From: Streptococcus sp. M334
GTDB lineage: Bacteria; Bacillota; Bacilli; Lactobacillales; Streptococcaceae
DNA length: 64,000 nucleotides
Direction of reading: 5' to 3'
NCBI RefSeq assembly: GCF_000187745.1
Contig: NZ_GL732486.1
Span: forward strand, 98,251 to 162,250
The position numbers were made by a program, and so were the translations under genes. A model generated the notes under the pieces. The model had not been told where the DNA came from. It did no database searches and saw only the letters and a program-made list of their open reading frames with translations. Below are positions 1-9,862 of this stretch, piece by piece. Every line of letters starts with the position of its first letter. Positions within the stretch are counted from its first letter, which is position 1.

Positions 1-358
1 CTGTTCTAAATATATAAAATGCTTTTCAGAATGTCATGCGGAATCGTTTAGGCAATACTTTTCAGTTCTAAATTGAAAGCGCAATTGATTGAAGGATTCT
101 CTTCAATTATGTTCTGGTATTTTAGATAGTTATAAAACACCTTCATACAAGCAATTTTTCTTCTTAATGTATTCGTTTTATGTTAGATTGTGTCAACTGC
201 TCTATATAGGATTCGACATTATCATGGTCTGAGTTATAAAATTGCATAAGATCATTCTTATAAGCGCGAATTGTGTGTGAACTCAAACGCTTATGAGTTT
301 TGCAATAATCTAAGTAAGCAGAAATAAGTTTATAATCCATAAAAATCTCCTTTATCAA
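1..358 (-). pseudogene. Tyrosine recombinase (XerC/XerD-like) remnant, N-terminal part
   Basis: Reading leftwards from the ATG at 358 (or the ATG at 340, MDYKLISAYL) the product looks like the N-terminal SAM-like core-binding domain of a tyrosine recombinase, with the phrase SSHTIRAYKNDLMQF. The frame stops at 164-166. A shifted frame picks up the expected continuation near 165-182 (KTNTLRRKIACMKVFYNYL, then QNIIEENPSI), followed by in-frame stops after KSIA and again after ILYI. One frameshift plus at least two nonsense codons make it a dead gene whose catalytic half would lie beyond the left edge. Family assignment is from motif likeness only. It probably marks an old mobile element next to the accessory genes to its right. 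Confidence 0.7.
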
Positions 359-393
359 TAATCATGCTATTATAAACCTATTTAGGTGCTTTG

Positions 394-424
394 TATAGTG
401 ATAATAAATTGTTATCAGTAGGAG
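394..424 (+). promoter_or_regulatory. Promoter/leader with operator-like dyad upstream of the comQ-like gene
   Basis: A -10-like TATAGT (394-399) runs into an imperfect dyad GATAATAAATTGTTATC (400-416, 14 of 17 positions symmetric) and a ribosome binding site GTAGGAG (418-424). The 20-mer at 396-415 recurs exactly, on the other strand, in front of the convergent gene (2448-2467). No good -35 is visible, which suggests activator dependence. The repressor or activator is not identified. Confidence 0.55.
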
Positions 425-430
425 AATACT

Positions 431-1396
431 ATGGAAAAGACACCAATCATTACGTTAAATAGTGAAGAAAAAGATTTTTTGTTCCGGATTGATTCTATGA
501 TTAAATCAATACTGTTTGAACTACCAGTACAATATCATGAGATACTTCAAGTGGTGAATGGGAGTCGTTTTAGACCGTTATTAACATATTATGGTTATAA
601 GTTGTTTTCTGAGAATCTAAATGAAAAAGTTTACAAGTCTGCAATAGCTATTGAGTTAATTCATAAATCCTCTATTATTATTGATGATATTATAGATCAA
701 GACGATAAAAGACATAGCATATACACAGTACATAAGCAATATTCTATTGATGAAGCCCTAGTAATCACAGTTTTTTTATTAGGAAAGTGTATTGAATTAT
801 TATCTGAAATTGATGATTCTACAATTAGGGTATTTAGTCGTATGATTATTAGAATGTGTCAAGGAACAATACAAGAATTGAATATTGATATGAATGTAAG
901 TATTGATAAAATAAAAGAAATCTTAGATAACCAAACTTCACAAGTTATTCAAAATTGTTTAGTGATTGGCATGAAATCATATGATCCTGAGTTAGATAAT
1001 CAACATTTAGCAATTATTGGTTACAAATTAGGCTACTTATTTCAATTACTAAATGATTGCGAAGCATACTTTAATCCTGAGTTCACTATAAAATACAAAG
1101 GGAATCATAATTTTGATATTAATAAAAGTAGGAAAAATTTATGTTACGTTTACCTTGAACAGTTTCTCTCTAATAAAGAAAAATTGGGACTTCAGAATAA
1201 AGATAAGGTGACTAATATAGAAATTTTATTGAATAAATATAGTGTGTTAAAACATATAAAAAATGAAGTTTCGTTAATTGAGTTTGATATTAAAAAACAA
1301 TGTGAAGTTTTAGAAAAAAATCACTCTATGGAAAGGTTAAATTATTTTATTGATTATTCAATTAAATTAGCGAAGGTGAGAGCGGGGATTTATTAA
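431..1396 (+). CDS. ComQ-like class I isoprenoid (polyprenyl) synthase family protein
   Basis: This 321-residue protein has the landmarks of a trans-isoprenyl diphosphate synthase. There is a GSRFRPL segment (44-50) where such enzymes have GGKRLRP, then the first aspartate-rich motif DDIID at 85-89 followed by more Asp residues. The second aspartate-rich motif, normally DDxxD, is degenerate: NDCEA at about 208-212. Canonical chain-elongating synthases keep both motifs, while ComQ-type enzymes, which prenylate the ComX pheromone in Bacillus, are divergent members. I therefore call it ComQ-like rather than a housekeeping GGPP/heptaprenyl synthase. The start is set by GTAGGAG six bases upstream of the ATG. 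Very AT-rich. No ComX-like peptide gene follows; the next gene is convergent. Substrate unknown. Confidence 0.65.
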   Translation: MEKTPIITLNSEEKDFLFRIDSMIKSILFELPVQYHEILQVVNGSRFRPLLTYYGYKLFSENLNEKVYKSAIAIELIHKSSIIIDDIIDQDDKRHSIYTVHKQYSIDEALVITVFLLGKCIELLSEIDDSTIRVFSRMIIRMCQGTIQELNIDMNVSIDKIKEILDNQTSQVIQNCLVIGMKSYDPELDNQHLAIIGYKLGYLFQLLNDCEAYFNPEFTIKYKGNHNFDINKSRKNLCYVYLEQFLSNKEKLGLQNKDKVTNIEILLNKYSVLKHIKNEVSLIEFDIKKQCEVLEKNHSMERLNYFIDYSIKLAKVRAGIY

Positions 1397-1399
1397 AAT

Positions 1400-1432
1400 A
1401 AAAGAGCAGAGATTGGAATTCTCTGCTCTTTT
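1400..1432. terminator. Bidirectional terminator between convergent genes
   Basis: A perfect 13-bp stem, AAAAGAGCAGAGA and TCTCTGCTCTTTT, with a 7-nt loop and A/T tracts on both sides, sits in the 43-bp gap between the comQ-like gene and the convergent membrane protein gene. Confidence 0.9.
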
Positions 1433-1439
1433 AACAACA

Positions 1440-2432
1440 CTAATTTTGTGATAAAAATGGTTGAAGTAACCTATATAGATTTATCAAAATGGGGATGTAA
1501 CCTATCGGATTGAATATTTTTCCATTGAATAACTGTGGAAAGTTCGGGGAATCTTTATAGAGTTTAAATAGCTCAATATAATCTTTATTAAGTTGTTTAT
1601 TACTGTAATCGGTAATATCATATTCCTTCAGTTGCATTCTTTTTATTTTTTTTATTATATCTTTAATATATTTTTTCCAAAGATAGTCAAAAATTAAATA
1701 ACCAAAACCAATCAGTATAAAAATTATTCCCCAAGTAATTTTAAATACTAGGTTATTAGGTGTATCTATTACTAATGTATTCTCGGTAAATTTAATAGCA
1801 GATAGCGGAGTGGTTAAATAGAATAGAGCAGTATAAGCAATACCTAAAATTCCAAAATAATTACTAAATGAACTCATACTATCGGTAAATTTAACTATCC
1901 AATCACATTCAGATGGATTATGTAGAGAAACTGGTGTCAATGTAGTAAACTCTAATTTTGAAATCTTTCTTAAGGTAAGAATATAGAGTAGATACTTTAA
2001 ATACAATTGTATTGCAATAAATACAGTTAGGATTAGAGTAATAGCGCCATAGATTGTAATTAATTCGTTCCAGATAAGAACTTTTAATAATATTAGTGAA
2101 ACGAAATAAGTTACTCCAATTGTAAAAGAAACAGTTATGCTATACCATTTATTTAAATAATCACTATTTTTACTAAGTATTGAAAACAGGGGAAGGTCAT
2201 TAACTTTAGTGCCTGAAATAGATGTTGAAACGTTTCTTTCTTTTTTCATTAAGTTTCGATATGTGATGATTTGAGCTAACAATAAAGAATTTACACCAAG
2301 AACATACACATAATTATTTTTCAATGATGAATCAAAAATTGATACTATAATCCCAATAAAAATCCAACAAGAAAAAATAACTGTCCAAAAGCATTTTTGG
2401 GAGAGAATTTGATCGACTATTTTTATTTTCAT
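1440..2432 (-). CDS. Polytopic membrane protein of unknown function
   Basis: I do not recognise this 330-residue protein. It shows about six hydrophobic segments: roughly residues 14-33, 41-57, 97-117, 123-150, 190-208 and 230-250. Charged loops and a basic stretch after the last helix (KKYIKDIIKKIKRM) lead into a soluble tail ending in another hydrophobic patch. No UbiA-type Asp motif, ABC signature or peptidase motif is visible. It converges on the comQ-like gene, shares a terminator with it, and carries nearly the same promoter/leader (20 identical nucleotides), so the two are probably co-expressed and may act together, for example as modifying enzyme plus transporter, immunity protein or receptor. 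That functional link is inference. The start is set by GTAGGAG six bases upstream. Confidence 0.7.
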   Translation of the reverse strand: MKIKIVDQILSQKCFWTVIFSCWIFIGIIVSIFDSSLKNNYVYVLGVNSLLLAQIITYRNLMKKERNVSTSISGTKVNDLPLFSILSKNSDYLNKWYSITVSFTIGVTYFVSLILLKVLIWNELITIYGAITLILTVFIAIQLYLKYLLYILTLRKISKLEFTTLTPVSLHNPSECDWIVKFTDSMSSFSNYFGILGIAYTALFYLTTPLSAIKFTENTLVIDTPNNLVFKITWGIIFILIGFGYLIFDYLWKKYIKDIIKKIKRMQLKEYDITDYSNKQLNKDYIELFKLYKDSPNFPQLFNGKIFNPIGYIPILINLYRLLQPFLSQN

Positions 2433-2437
2433 ACCAA

Positions 2438-2472
2438 TCTCCTACCAATAACAATTTATTATCACTAGTATA
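2438..2472 (-). promoter_or_regulatory. Promoter/leader matching that of the convergent comQ-like gene
   Basis: On the minus strand an extended -10 (TG-G-TATACT, hexamer at 2467-2472) precedes the 20-mer TAGTGATAATAAATTGTTAT (2448-2467), which is also found at 396-415, and GTAGGAG. The conserved dyad lies at and just downstream of the expected transcription start, a typical repressor position. Confidence 0.55.
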
Positions 2473-2752
2473 CCATAAATTCATCTTTAGTGGCTTGATT
2501 TGTATAATAATTTTTTTAGTTAAAATTAGATGATATTGGCCAACTATAAATTAAAACACTGTTTTGAAATTATATCGAATATTTTTGAGTCGATTACAAA
2601 CTTACAACAATTAGAGAATTGTGTAGTTTGAAGGAAATAAGTACAAGTTTATTAGAAAAGGAGCATTTTATAGGATTATCACGAAAAATTCTAATTTTAG
2701 AATGATACTTTCTATTAATTTAGAACATGTTTTTTAATTTTTAAATGTTATA

Positions 2753-2798
2753 ATATTGTTATCAATTAAAAGTAGCATACTATAATTGGTAACAATAT
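2753..2798. repeat. Long inverted repeat carrying the TTGTTATC operator motif
   Basis: The arms ATATTGTTATCAATTA (2753-2768) and its complement at 2783-2798 match at 15 of 16 positions around a 14-nt spacer. Each arm contains the ATTGTTAYC core seen in the leaders at 400-416 and 2448-2467. Two TATAAT hexamers (2750-2755, in an extended TGT-TATAAT context, and 2781-2786) lie within or beside it, so it looks like a promoter-operator region whose gene has been lost. Confidence 0.5.
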
Positions 2799-3046
2799 AA
2801 AATTCTACTAAAGACACACGGCCTGACAAAAACAGATTTGCTCGAATTGTATAAATTTTACGCAATAGCCCTTAGCTGTTATAAAAACGGAACAAGTACC
2901 ATTTCAACAGAATTTATAGAAGATTCCGCAATTGGAAATCTCTAGCTTTTTTGTGGCTGAGAACTATTTTGTCCCAGACTCTTTTCTTTTTGTTCTAACA
3001 GGGACAAAAGGTGGCGAGTAAGTAATTTATAAACTATTTAACTCAA

Positions 3047-3078
3047 AATAAAAATCCCCAATCGGAGCGATCGGGGAT
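3047..3078 (-). terminator. Terminator of gdhA
   Basis: On the minus strand the stem ATCCCCGATCG / CGATTGGGGAT (3054-3078, one mismatch) is followed by a T-rich run, 15 bases past the gdhA stop codon. Confidence 0.85.
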
Positions 3079-3092
3079 TGAGCGAATAAATC

Positions 3093-4523
<1,431 letters not shown>

Positions 4524-4620
4524 CTAAAAATTCTATCAATTCAGTTCAAATTTTTCTTTAATTCATAAAATACGAACCTTTTTCTTTGAAATATCTTTCT
4601 CAAAGAGAAAATCTGAAAAT

Positions 4621-4630
4621 GTGGTATAAT
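4621..4630 (+). promoter_or_regulatory. Extended -10 promoter of pyrD
   Basis: TGTGGTATAAT, an extended -10 with TATAAT at 4625-4630, lies 35 bases before the pyrD ATG. No clear -35 is seen. Confidence 0.65.
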
Positions 4631-4664
4631 ATTAGCAATAAAAGGAATCTGGAGGATCAGAATC

Positions 4665-5600
4665 ATGGTATCAACGAAAACGCAAATTGCTGGTTTTGAG
4701 TTTGACAATTGCTTGATGAATGCAGCAGGTGTGGCTTGTATGACGATAGCAGAGTTAGAAGGAGTTAAAAACTCAGCGGCAGGAACCTTTGTCACTAAGA
4801 CAGCGACCTTGGACTTTCGTCAGGGGAATCCTGAGCCACGCTATCAAGATGTTCCACTTGGTTCCATCAACTCTATGGGCTTGCCGAATAATGGCTTAGA
4901 CTATTATTTGGACTATCTTTTGGATTTGCAGGAAAAAGAGCCAAACCGAACTTTCTTTTTATCTCTAGTTGGCATGTCTCCAGAGGAAACTCATACTATC
5001 CTGAAAAAAGTCCAAGAGAGTGAGTTTCGTGGTCTGACTGAGCTAAACCTCTCCTGTCCAAATGTTCCAGGTAAACCTCAGATTGCCTATGATTTTGAGA
5101 CAACAGATCAGATTTTGGCAGAAGTATTTGCCTACTTTACCAAACCTCTGGGAATTAAATTGCCACCATATTTTGACATTGTTCACTTTGACCAAGCGGC
5201 AGCTATTTTCAATAAGTATCCGCTCAAGTTTGTCAACTGTGTTAACTCTATCGGAAACGGCCTTTATATAGAGGATGAGTCTGTCGTTATTCGTCCTAAA
5301 AATGGTTTCGGTGGCATTGGTGGCGAGTATATCAAACCAACCGCTCTAGCCAATGTTCATGCCTTCTACCAACGCTTAAATCCTCAAATCCAAATCATCG
5401 GAACAGGTGGTGTTTTGACTGGTCGTGATGCCTTTGAACATATCCTCTGTGGAGCAAGTATGGTGCAGGTGGGAACCACCCTTCACAAAGAAGGCGTCGG
5501 TGCTTTTGAACGCATTACCAATGAACTGAAGACAATCATGGCGGAAAAAGGGTATGAGAACCTAGAAGATTTTCGTGGGAAATTGTGCTATATTGATTAA
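4665..5600 (+). CDS. pyrD: Dihydroorotate dehydrogenase, class 1A (fumarate-type)
   Basis: Oxidises dihydroorotate to orotate in pyrimidine synthesis, using a soluble FMN enzyme that passes electrons to fumarate. The 311-residue length and the active-site segment [10 protein letters not shown] (128-137, catalytic Cys131) identify class 1A, as opposed to membrane class 2, which uses Ser. FMN contacts are visible at TKT (44-46) and in the C-terminal [19 protein letters not shown] stretch. GGAGG lies a dozen bases upstream of the ATG. It has its own promoter, stands apart from the main pyr genes, and is followed after 32 bases by holA, so a small transcription unit with holA is likely. Confidence 0.95.
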   Translation: MVSTKTQIAGFEFDNCLMNAAGVACMTIAELEGVKNSAAGTFVTKTATLDFRQGNPEPRYQDVPLGSINSMGLPNNGLDYYLDYLLDLQEKEPNRTFFLSLVGMSPEETHTILKKVQESEFRGLTELNLSCPNVPGKPQIAYDFETTDQILAEVFAYFTKPLGIKLPPYFDIVHFDQAAAIFNKYPLKFVNCVNSIGNGLYIEDESVVIRPKNGFGGIGGEYIKPTALANVHAFYQRLNPQIQIIGTGGVLTGRDAFEHILCGASMVQVGTTLHKEGVGAFERITNELKTIMAEKGYENLEDFRGKLCYID

Positions 5601-5632
5601 ATGAACTAAAAAGTTAGAAGAAAGGAGAGAAG

Positions 5633-6670
5633 ATGCTAGCCATTGAAGAAAGTCAGAAGATGACTTTATCAAATTTACCGAGCCTGAGCCTTTTTACAGG
5701 GACAGATCAGGGTCAGTTTGAAGTTATGAAGAGTCAAGTGTTGAAACAGATTGGTTATGATTCTGCCGACCTTAACTTTGCCTACTTTGATATGAAAGAA
5801 GTAGCTTACAAGGATGTGGAACTGGAGTTGGTCAGCCTTCCTTTCTTTGCAGATGAGAAAATCGTGATATTAGATCATTTTGTCGATGTCACGACTGCTA
5901 AAAAGCGCTTTTTGACAGATGATGAGCTCAAGTCATTTGAAGAATATCTTGACAATCCTTCACCAACAACCAAGCTGTTAATCTTTGTGGAAGGAAAGCT
6001 GGATAGCAAAAGACGGTTGGTTAAATTACTTAAGCGTGATGCCAAGGTCTTTGATGCAGTAGAAGCCAAAGAACAAGAATTGCGCCAGTATTTCCAAAAG
6101 TGGAGTCAGAAACAAGGTCTACAGTTTGCTAATCATTCTTTTGAAAATCTCCTTATCAAATCTGGTTTTCAATTTAGCGAAGTCCAGAAAAATCTCCTCT
6201 TTTTACAGTCCTATAAGGAAGACTCTGTTATCGAGGAAGAGGATATTGTCAATGCTATTCCCAAGACCTTACAGGACAATATTTTTGATTTAACTCAGTT
6301 TATTCTGACTAAAAAGATGGACAAGGCGCGTGATTTGGTGAGAGATTTGACCTTGCAAGGGGAAGATGAAATCAAGTTGATTGCAGTCATGCTAGGACAA
6401 TTTCGGACTTTTACTCAGGTGAAGATTTTGGCGGAGTCTGGGCAAACAGAATCTCAGATTGCAAGTAGTTTAGGTGGTTTTCTCGGACGCAATCCCAATC
6501 CCTATCAAATCAAGTTTGCGCTGAGGGATTCGCGAGGACTTTCCTTGAGTTTTTTGAAGCAAGCTATTTCCTATTTGATTGAGACAGACTATCAGATTAA
6601 AACAGGACTCTATGAAAAAGGTTTCCTTTTTGAAAAGGCACTCCTACAGATTGCTAGTCAGGTAAATTGA
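5633..6670 (+). CDS. holA: DNA polymerase III delta subunit
   Basis: The delta subunit of the clamp loader opens the beta sliding clamp during replication. The 345-residue protein has the family layout: an N-terminal domain with the clamp-interacting region (FTGTDQGQFEVM), a lid/AAA+-like middle without a functional P-loop, and a helical collar domain (ILTKKMDKARDLVRDL, MLGQFRTFTQVK). AAAGGAGAG precedes the ATG. It follows pyrD closely and is ended by a hairpin, then a BOX element and the sodA promoter. Essential core gene, no oddities. Confidence 0.92.
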   Translation: MLAIEESQKMTLSNLPSLSLFTGTDQGQFEVMKSQVLKQIGYDSADLNFAYFDMKEVAYKDVELELVSLPFFADEKIVILDHFVDVTTAKKRFLTDDELKSFEEYLDNPSPTTKLLIFVEGKLDSKRRLVKLLKRDAKVFDAVEAKEQELRQYFQKWSQKQGLQFANHSFENLLIKSGFQFSEVQKNLLFLQSYKEDSVIEEEDIVNAIPKTLQDNIFDLTQFILTKKMDKARDLVRDLTLQGEDEIKLIAVMLGQFRTFTQVKILAESGQTESQIASSLGGFLGRNPNPYQIKFALRDSRGLSLSFLKQAISYLIETDYQIKTGLYEKGFLFEKALLQIASQVN

Positions 6671-6687
6671 TATTTTTTTGAAACTAC

Positions 6688-6719
6688 AACCCGCGTCAAG
6701 ATTAGCTTGTCGTGGGTTT
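6688..6719 (+). terminator. Terminator-like hairpin after holA
   Basis: The stem AACCCGCGTCAAG / CTTGTCGTGGGTT with two mismatches and a 5-nt loop begins 17 bases past the holA stop. The following T run is short. Confidence 0.65.
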
Positions 6720-6738
6720 CTTACTGATTTGCTTGTTT

Positions 6739-6880
6739 TATACTCAATGAAAATCAAAGAGCAAACTAGGAACTAGCCGCAGGTTGCTCAAAGCACTGCT
6801 TTGAGGTTGTAGATAAGACTGACGAAGTCAGTCACATATATAATCCAAGGCGACGTTGACGTGGTTTGAATTTAGTATTA
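6739..6880 (+). repeat. BOX element (boxC-boxB-boxA order), degenerate boxA end
   Basis: It starts TATACTCAATGAAAATC and GCAAACTAGG (boxC end), has one boxB-like hairpin (CTCAAAGCACTGCTTTGAG with GACTGACGAAGTCAGTC) and ends with the boxA core GGCGACGTTGACGTGG. The expected closing GAAGAGTATA is decayed. These mobile repeats of 100-200 bp are characteristic of pneumococcus and its relatives. It lies between holA and the sodA promoter. Confidence 0.9.
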
Positions 6881-6923
6881 TTAGAAAGTATGTCAGTGAT
6901 TTCCTCATCTATAAGCAAAAAAC

Positions 6924-6952
6924 TTGAAAAAAGTGAATGTTTGCGTTATCAT
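6924..6952 (+). promoter_or_regulatory. Promoter of sodA
   Basis: TTGAAA (6924-6929), a 17-nt spacer and TATCAT (6947-6952), 32 bases ahead of the ATG. Confidence 0.7.
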
Positions 6953-6983
6953 TTTCATATAGAAAGAAAAAGAGGTATTACAG

Positions 6984-7589
6984 ATGGCTATTATCTTACC
7001 AGATCTTCCATATGCATACGACGCTTTGGAACCATACATCGATGCGGAAACAATGCACTTGCACCATGACAAACACCATCAAACTTATGTCAACAATGCT
7101 AATGCAGCTCTTGAAAAACACCCTGAAATCGGTGAAAATCTTGAAGCCTTGCTTGCTGATGTAGAATCTATCCCAGCTGATATCCGTCAGGCACTTATCA
7201 ATAATGGTGGTGGACACTTGAACCACGCTCTTTTCTGGGAATTGATGACTCCTGAAAAAACTGCTCCATCAGCAGAACTTGCAGCAGCAATCGATGCAAC
7301 ATTTGGTTCATTTGAAGAATTCCAAGCAGCCTTCACTGCAGCAGCAACAACTCGTTTCGGTTCAGGATGGGCATGGTTGGTTGTCAACAAAGAAGGTAAA
7401 CTTGAAGTGACTTCAACAGCAAACCAAGACACACCAATCTCAGAAGGTAAAAAACCAATCTTGGGCTTGGACGTTTGGGAACATGCTTACTACGTGAAAT
7501 ACCGCAACGTGCGTCCTGACTACATCAAAGCTTTCTTCTCAGTGATTAACTGGAACAAAGTAGATGAATTGTACGCAGCTACTAAATAA
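6984..7589 (+). CDS. sodA: Manganese superoxide dismutase
   Basis: Dismutates superoxide to peroxide and oxygen in the cytoplasm. The 201-residue protein shows the metal ligands of the Fe/Mn family: His27 in MHLHHDKHH, His81 in [11 protein letters not shown], and Asp163 and His167 in LDVWEHAYY. The GGGHLNH context favours manganese. AAAGAGG lies upstream of the ATG. It is monocistronic: own promoter upstream, two hairpins downstream. In streptococci, which lack catalase, it is the main superoxide defence. No oddities. Confidence 0.97.
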   Translation: MAIILPDLPYAYDALEPYIDAETMHLHHDKHHQTYVNNANAALEKHPEIGENLEALLADVESIPADIRQALINNGGGHLNHALFWELMTPEKTAPSAELAAAIDATFGSFEEFQAAFTAAATTRFGSGWAWLVVNKEGKLEVTSTANQDTPISEGKKPILGLDVWEHAYYVKYRNVRPDYIKAFFSVINWNKVDELYAATK

Positions 7590-7598
7590 TGATAGTTG

Positions 7599-7667
7599 GA
7601 GGGAAGAATTGTTCTTCTCTTTTTTAGGTTATATGATTCTGGTCTGACAAAATCGTCAGACTTTTTT
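7599..7667 (+). terminator. Two tandem terminators after sodA
   Basis: A weaker stem GAGGGAAGAA / TTCTTCTCT (7599-7620) with a T run is followed by a strong one, GTCTGAC / GTCAGAC (7642-7661), with six T. Confidence 0.85.
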
Positions 7668-7745
7668 CATTTTTATGAGAAACGTGCTAACTGCTAGAAA
7701 TTATGGTAGAATAAAGTATTAAGTAATCGTGGAAAAAGGATATCT

Positions 7746-8273
7746 ATGCGAAAAGAAATTGCACCTGAATTATACAACTATAACAAGTTTCCTGGTCCTG
7801 AGTTTCATTTACACGGGGACAAGGTTGAAACGGAAGGGATAGCTTTTTCCTTGGTGGAAAACATCAAGGATGCCTTTGATGTGACGGCTTTTAATCAGCG
7901 TTTTTCAGAAGTCTTAACCAAGTTTGATTATATCGTGGGAGACTGGAGCAACGAACAGCTTCGCCTACGCGGTTTTTACAAGGATGACCGAACAGAAGAA
8001 AAACTTGAAAAAATCAGTCGTTTACAAGACTACCTTTTAGAGTATTGTAGTTATGGTTGTGCCTATTTTGTTCTAGAAAATGAAGCCCCTAAGCGAGCAT
8101 CATTTGACAAGAAAATGCGTAAGAAGGAAGAAACATCTTCTAGAAAAGGAAAGAAACCGGCTCAAACAAAACGAAAACCGAATGCAGATAAGAAAAATAG
8201 ACGTCGTCAGAAAGACCAGCATTCTCAGAAAGAGGACAAGAGGCAACGTCATTTTGTCATTCGTCAGAAGTGA
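7746..8273 (+). CDS. YutD-like family protein with basic C-terminal tail
   Basis: This 175-residue cytoplasmic protein resembles the conserved Firmicutes YutD (DUF1027) family, whose molecular role I do not know. Residues 1-120 form the conserved part (FALVENIKDAF-like segment, YIVGDWSNEQLRLRGFY, YLLEYCSYGCAYFVLEN). The last 50 residues are almost all Lys, Arg, Gln and Ser and look disordered and able to bind nucleic acid. AAAAAGGA precedes the ATG. It is followed after 20 bases by rlmN, and the pairing with an rRNA/tRNA methyltransferase fits an RNA-related job, though that is inference from context. Confidence 0.8.
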   Translation: MRKEIAPELYNYNKFPGPEFHLHGDKVETEGIAFSLVENIKDAFDVTAFNQRFSEVLTKFDYIVGDWSNEQLRLRGFYKDDRTEEKLEKISRLQDYLLEYCSYGCAYFVLENEAPKRASFDKKMRKKEETSSRKGKKPAQTKRKPNADKKNRRRQKDQHSQKEDKRQRHFVIRQK

Positions 8274-8293
8274 GTAGAGAATAAGGAGAAGAA

Positions 8294-9379
8294 ATGAAAC
8301 CGTCAATTTATAGTTTAACACGTCAAACCATGCAGGAATGGGTTTTGGAGCAGGGAGAAAAGAAATTCCGTGCAGATCAAATCTGGGAATGGCTTTACCG
8401 TAAACGTGTCCAGTCGTTTGAAGAGATGACCAACCTGTCAAAGGATTTGATTGCTAAGCTCAATGACCAGTTTGTGGTCAATCCCTTGAAACAGCGAATC
8501 GTTCAAGAGTCTGCTGATGGTACTGTCAAATATCTCTTTGAATTGCCTGACGGTATGTTAATTGAGACTGTACTCATGCGTCAGCACTATGGTTTGTCTG
8601 TCTGTGTGACCACTCAGGTCGGATGTAATATCGGTTGTACCTTCTGTGCCTCTGGTTTAATCAAGAAGCAACGTGACCTCAATAATGGGGAAATCGTAGC
8701 GCAGATCATGCTGGTTCAGAAATATTTTGATGAGCGTGGACAAGACGAACGCGTCAGCCATATCGTTGTCATGGGAATCGGTGAGCCTTTTGATAACTAC
8801 AACAATGTCTTGAATTTCGTTCGTACTATCAACGATGACAAGGGAATGGCTATCGGTGCTCGTCACATCACGGTTTCAACCTCAGGTTTGGCCCATAAAA
8901 TTCGTGATTTTGCTAATGAAGGTGTTCAGGTCAATCTTGCCGTTTCCCTTCACGCACCTAACAATGAATTGCGCTCAAGCATCATGAAGATTAACCGTGC
9001 CTTTCCGATTGAAAAACTCTTTGCTGCTATTGAGTACTACATCGAGACAACTAATCGTCGTGTGACCTTTGAGTATATCATGCTCAATGAAGTAAATGAC
9101 GGTGTAGAACAAGCCTTGGAATTGGCTGAATTGCTCAAGAATATCAAGAAATTGTCTTATGTAAACTTGATTCCTTATAACCCAGTTAGTGAGCATGACC
9201 AATATAGCCGTAGTCCTAAAGAGCGCGTCCTGGCCTTCTATGATACGCTTAAGAAAAAAGGGGTCAACTGTGTTGTTCGTCAAGAACATGGTACTGATAT
9301 TGATGCAGCTTGTGGACAATTGCGTTCCAATACAATGAAACGTGACCGCCAGAAAGCAGTCGCAGTAGTCAATCCTTAA
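8294..9379 (+). CDS. rlmN: Dual-specificity 23S rRNA/tRNA adenine-C2 methyltransferase RlmN
   Basis: A radical-SAM enzyme that methylates C2 of A2503 in 23S rRNA and A37 in some tRNAs. The 361-residue protein has the 4Fe-4S cluster motif CNIGCTFC (Cys111, Cys115, Cys118), the general-base Glu91 in LIETVLM, and the resolving Cys340 in DAACGQLR that forms the methyl-Cys intermediate with the second conserved Cys. The motif [12 protein letters not shown] is typical of RlmN. AAGGAG precedes the ATG. Its stop codon overlaps the next start (TAATG), so it is translationally coupled to the VanZ-like gene. Confidence 0.96.
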   Translation: MKPSIYSLTRQTMQEWVLEQGEKKFRADQIWEWLYRKRVQSFEEMTNLSKDLIAKLNDQFVVNPLKQRIVQESADGTVKYLFELPDGMLIETVLMRQHYGLSVCVTTQVGCNIGCTFCASGLIKKQRDLNNGEIVAQIMLVQKYFDERGQDERVSHIVVMGIGEPFDNYNNVLNFVRTINDDKGMAIGARHITVSTSGLAHKIRDFANEGVQVNLAVSLHAPNNELRSSIMKINRAFPIEKLFAAIEYYIETTNRRVTFEYIMLNEVNDGVEQALELAELLKNIKKLSYVNLIPYNPVSEHDQYSRSPKERVLAFYDTLKKKGVNCVVRQEHGTDIDAACGQLRSNTMKRDRQKAVAVVNP

Positions 9380-9861
9380 TGATGAAGAAAACTTATAATC
9401 ATATTTTGGTCTGGGGAGTCATTTTCTATAGCATTTGTATCGTTTACTTTTGCTTTACTCCTCAAGAACATTCTCCCGTGGGAGTGGAAACTCCAGGTAT
9501 TCAGCATCTTGGACGCCTGGTTTTTCTTTTGACTCCTTTCAATTCTCTCTGGAAACTGGGTGAAGTGAGTGACATAGGACAATTATGTTGGCTTTTTCTA
9601 CAAAATATCCTCAATGTCTTCTTGCTTTTTCCTCTGATTTTCCAACTCCTTTATCTCCTTCCAAACTTGCGGAAAACAAAAAGAGTTCTTCTTTTCAGTT
9701 TTCTAGTGAGTCTTGGAATCGAGTGTACGCAGTTAGTCTTGGACTTTTTCTTTGATTTCAATCGCGTCTTTGAGATTGATGATTTGTGGACCAATACCTT
9801 GGGTGGCTATCTGGCTTGGCTCCTCTATAAACAATTACATAAAAACAAGATAAGGAATTAA
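9379..9861 (+). CDS. VanZ-like family membrane protein
   Basis: A 160-residue integral membrane protein with about four transmembrane helices (roughly 10-26, 72-96, 104-124 and a last one near 140-153). It has family-like features: LTPFNSLW after the first loop, then LLFSFLVSLGIECTQLV and FEIDDLWTNTLGGYLAW near the end. VanZ gives low-level teicoplanin resistance in enterococci, but the many chromosomal relatives have no assigned function. It overlaps rlmN by one base and is followed one base later by the ABC-F gene, so the three form one operon. Confidence 0.85.
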   Translation: MMKKTYNHILVWGVIFYSICIVYFCFTPQEHSPVGVETPGIQHLGRLVFLLTPFNSLWKLGEVSDIGQLCWLFLQNILNVFLLFPLIFQLLYLLPNLRKTKRVLLFSFLVSLGIECTQLVLDFFFDFNRVFEIDDLWTNTLGGYLAWLLYKQLHKNKIRN

Positions 9862-9862
9862 A

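Larger units (their letters stand above)
2433..3050. other. Gene-poor accessory DNA with ORF debris
   Basis: I find no convincing gene in these 618 bases. They contain the leader of the membrane protein gene, a long inverted repeat (2753-2798) and an open frame without a start codon at 2793-2945 on the plus strand (phrases GLTKTDLLELYKFY and CYKNGTSTISTEF). That frame looks like the C-terminal fragment of a lost gene and ends just before ordinary-looking intergenic DNA. I cannot assign it to a family. Confidence 0.5.

Noticed and set aside
2530..2631. 33-codon ORF, considered as a pheromone precursor for the ComQ-like enzyme
   Set aside because: No ribosome binding site, no C-terminal Trp as in ComX, and not downstream of the enzyme gene in the same orientation.
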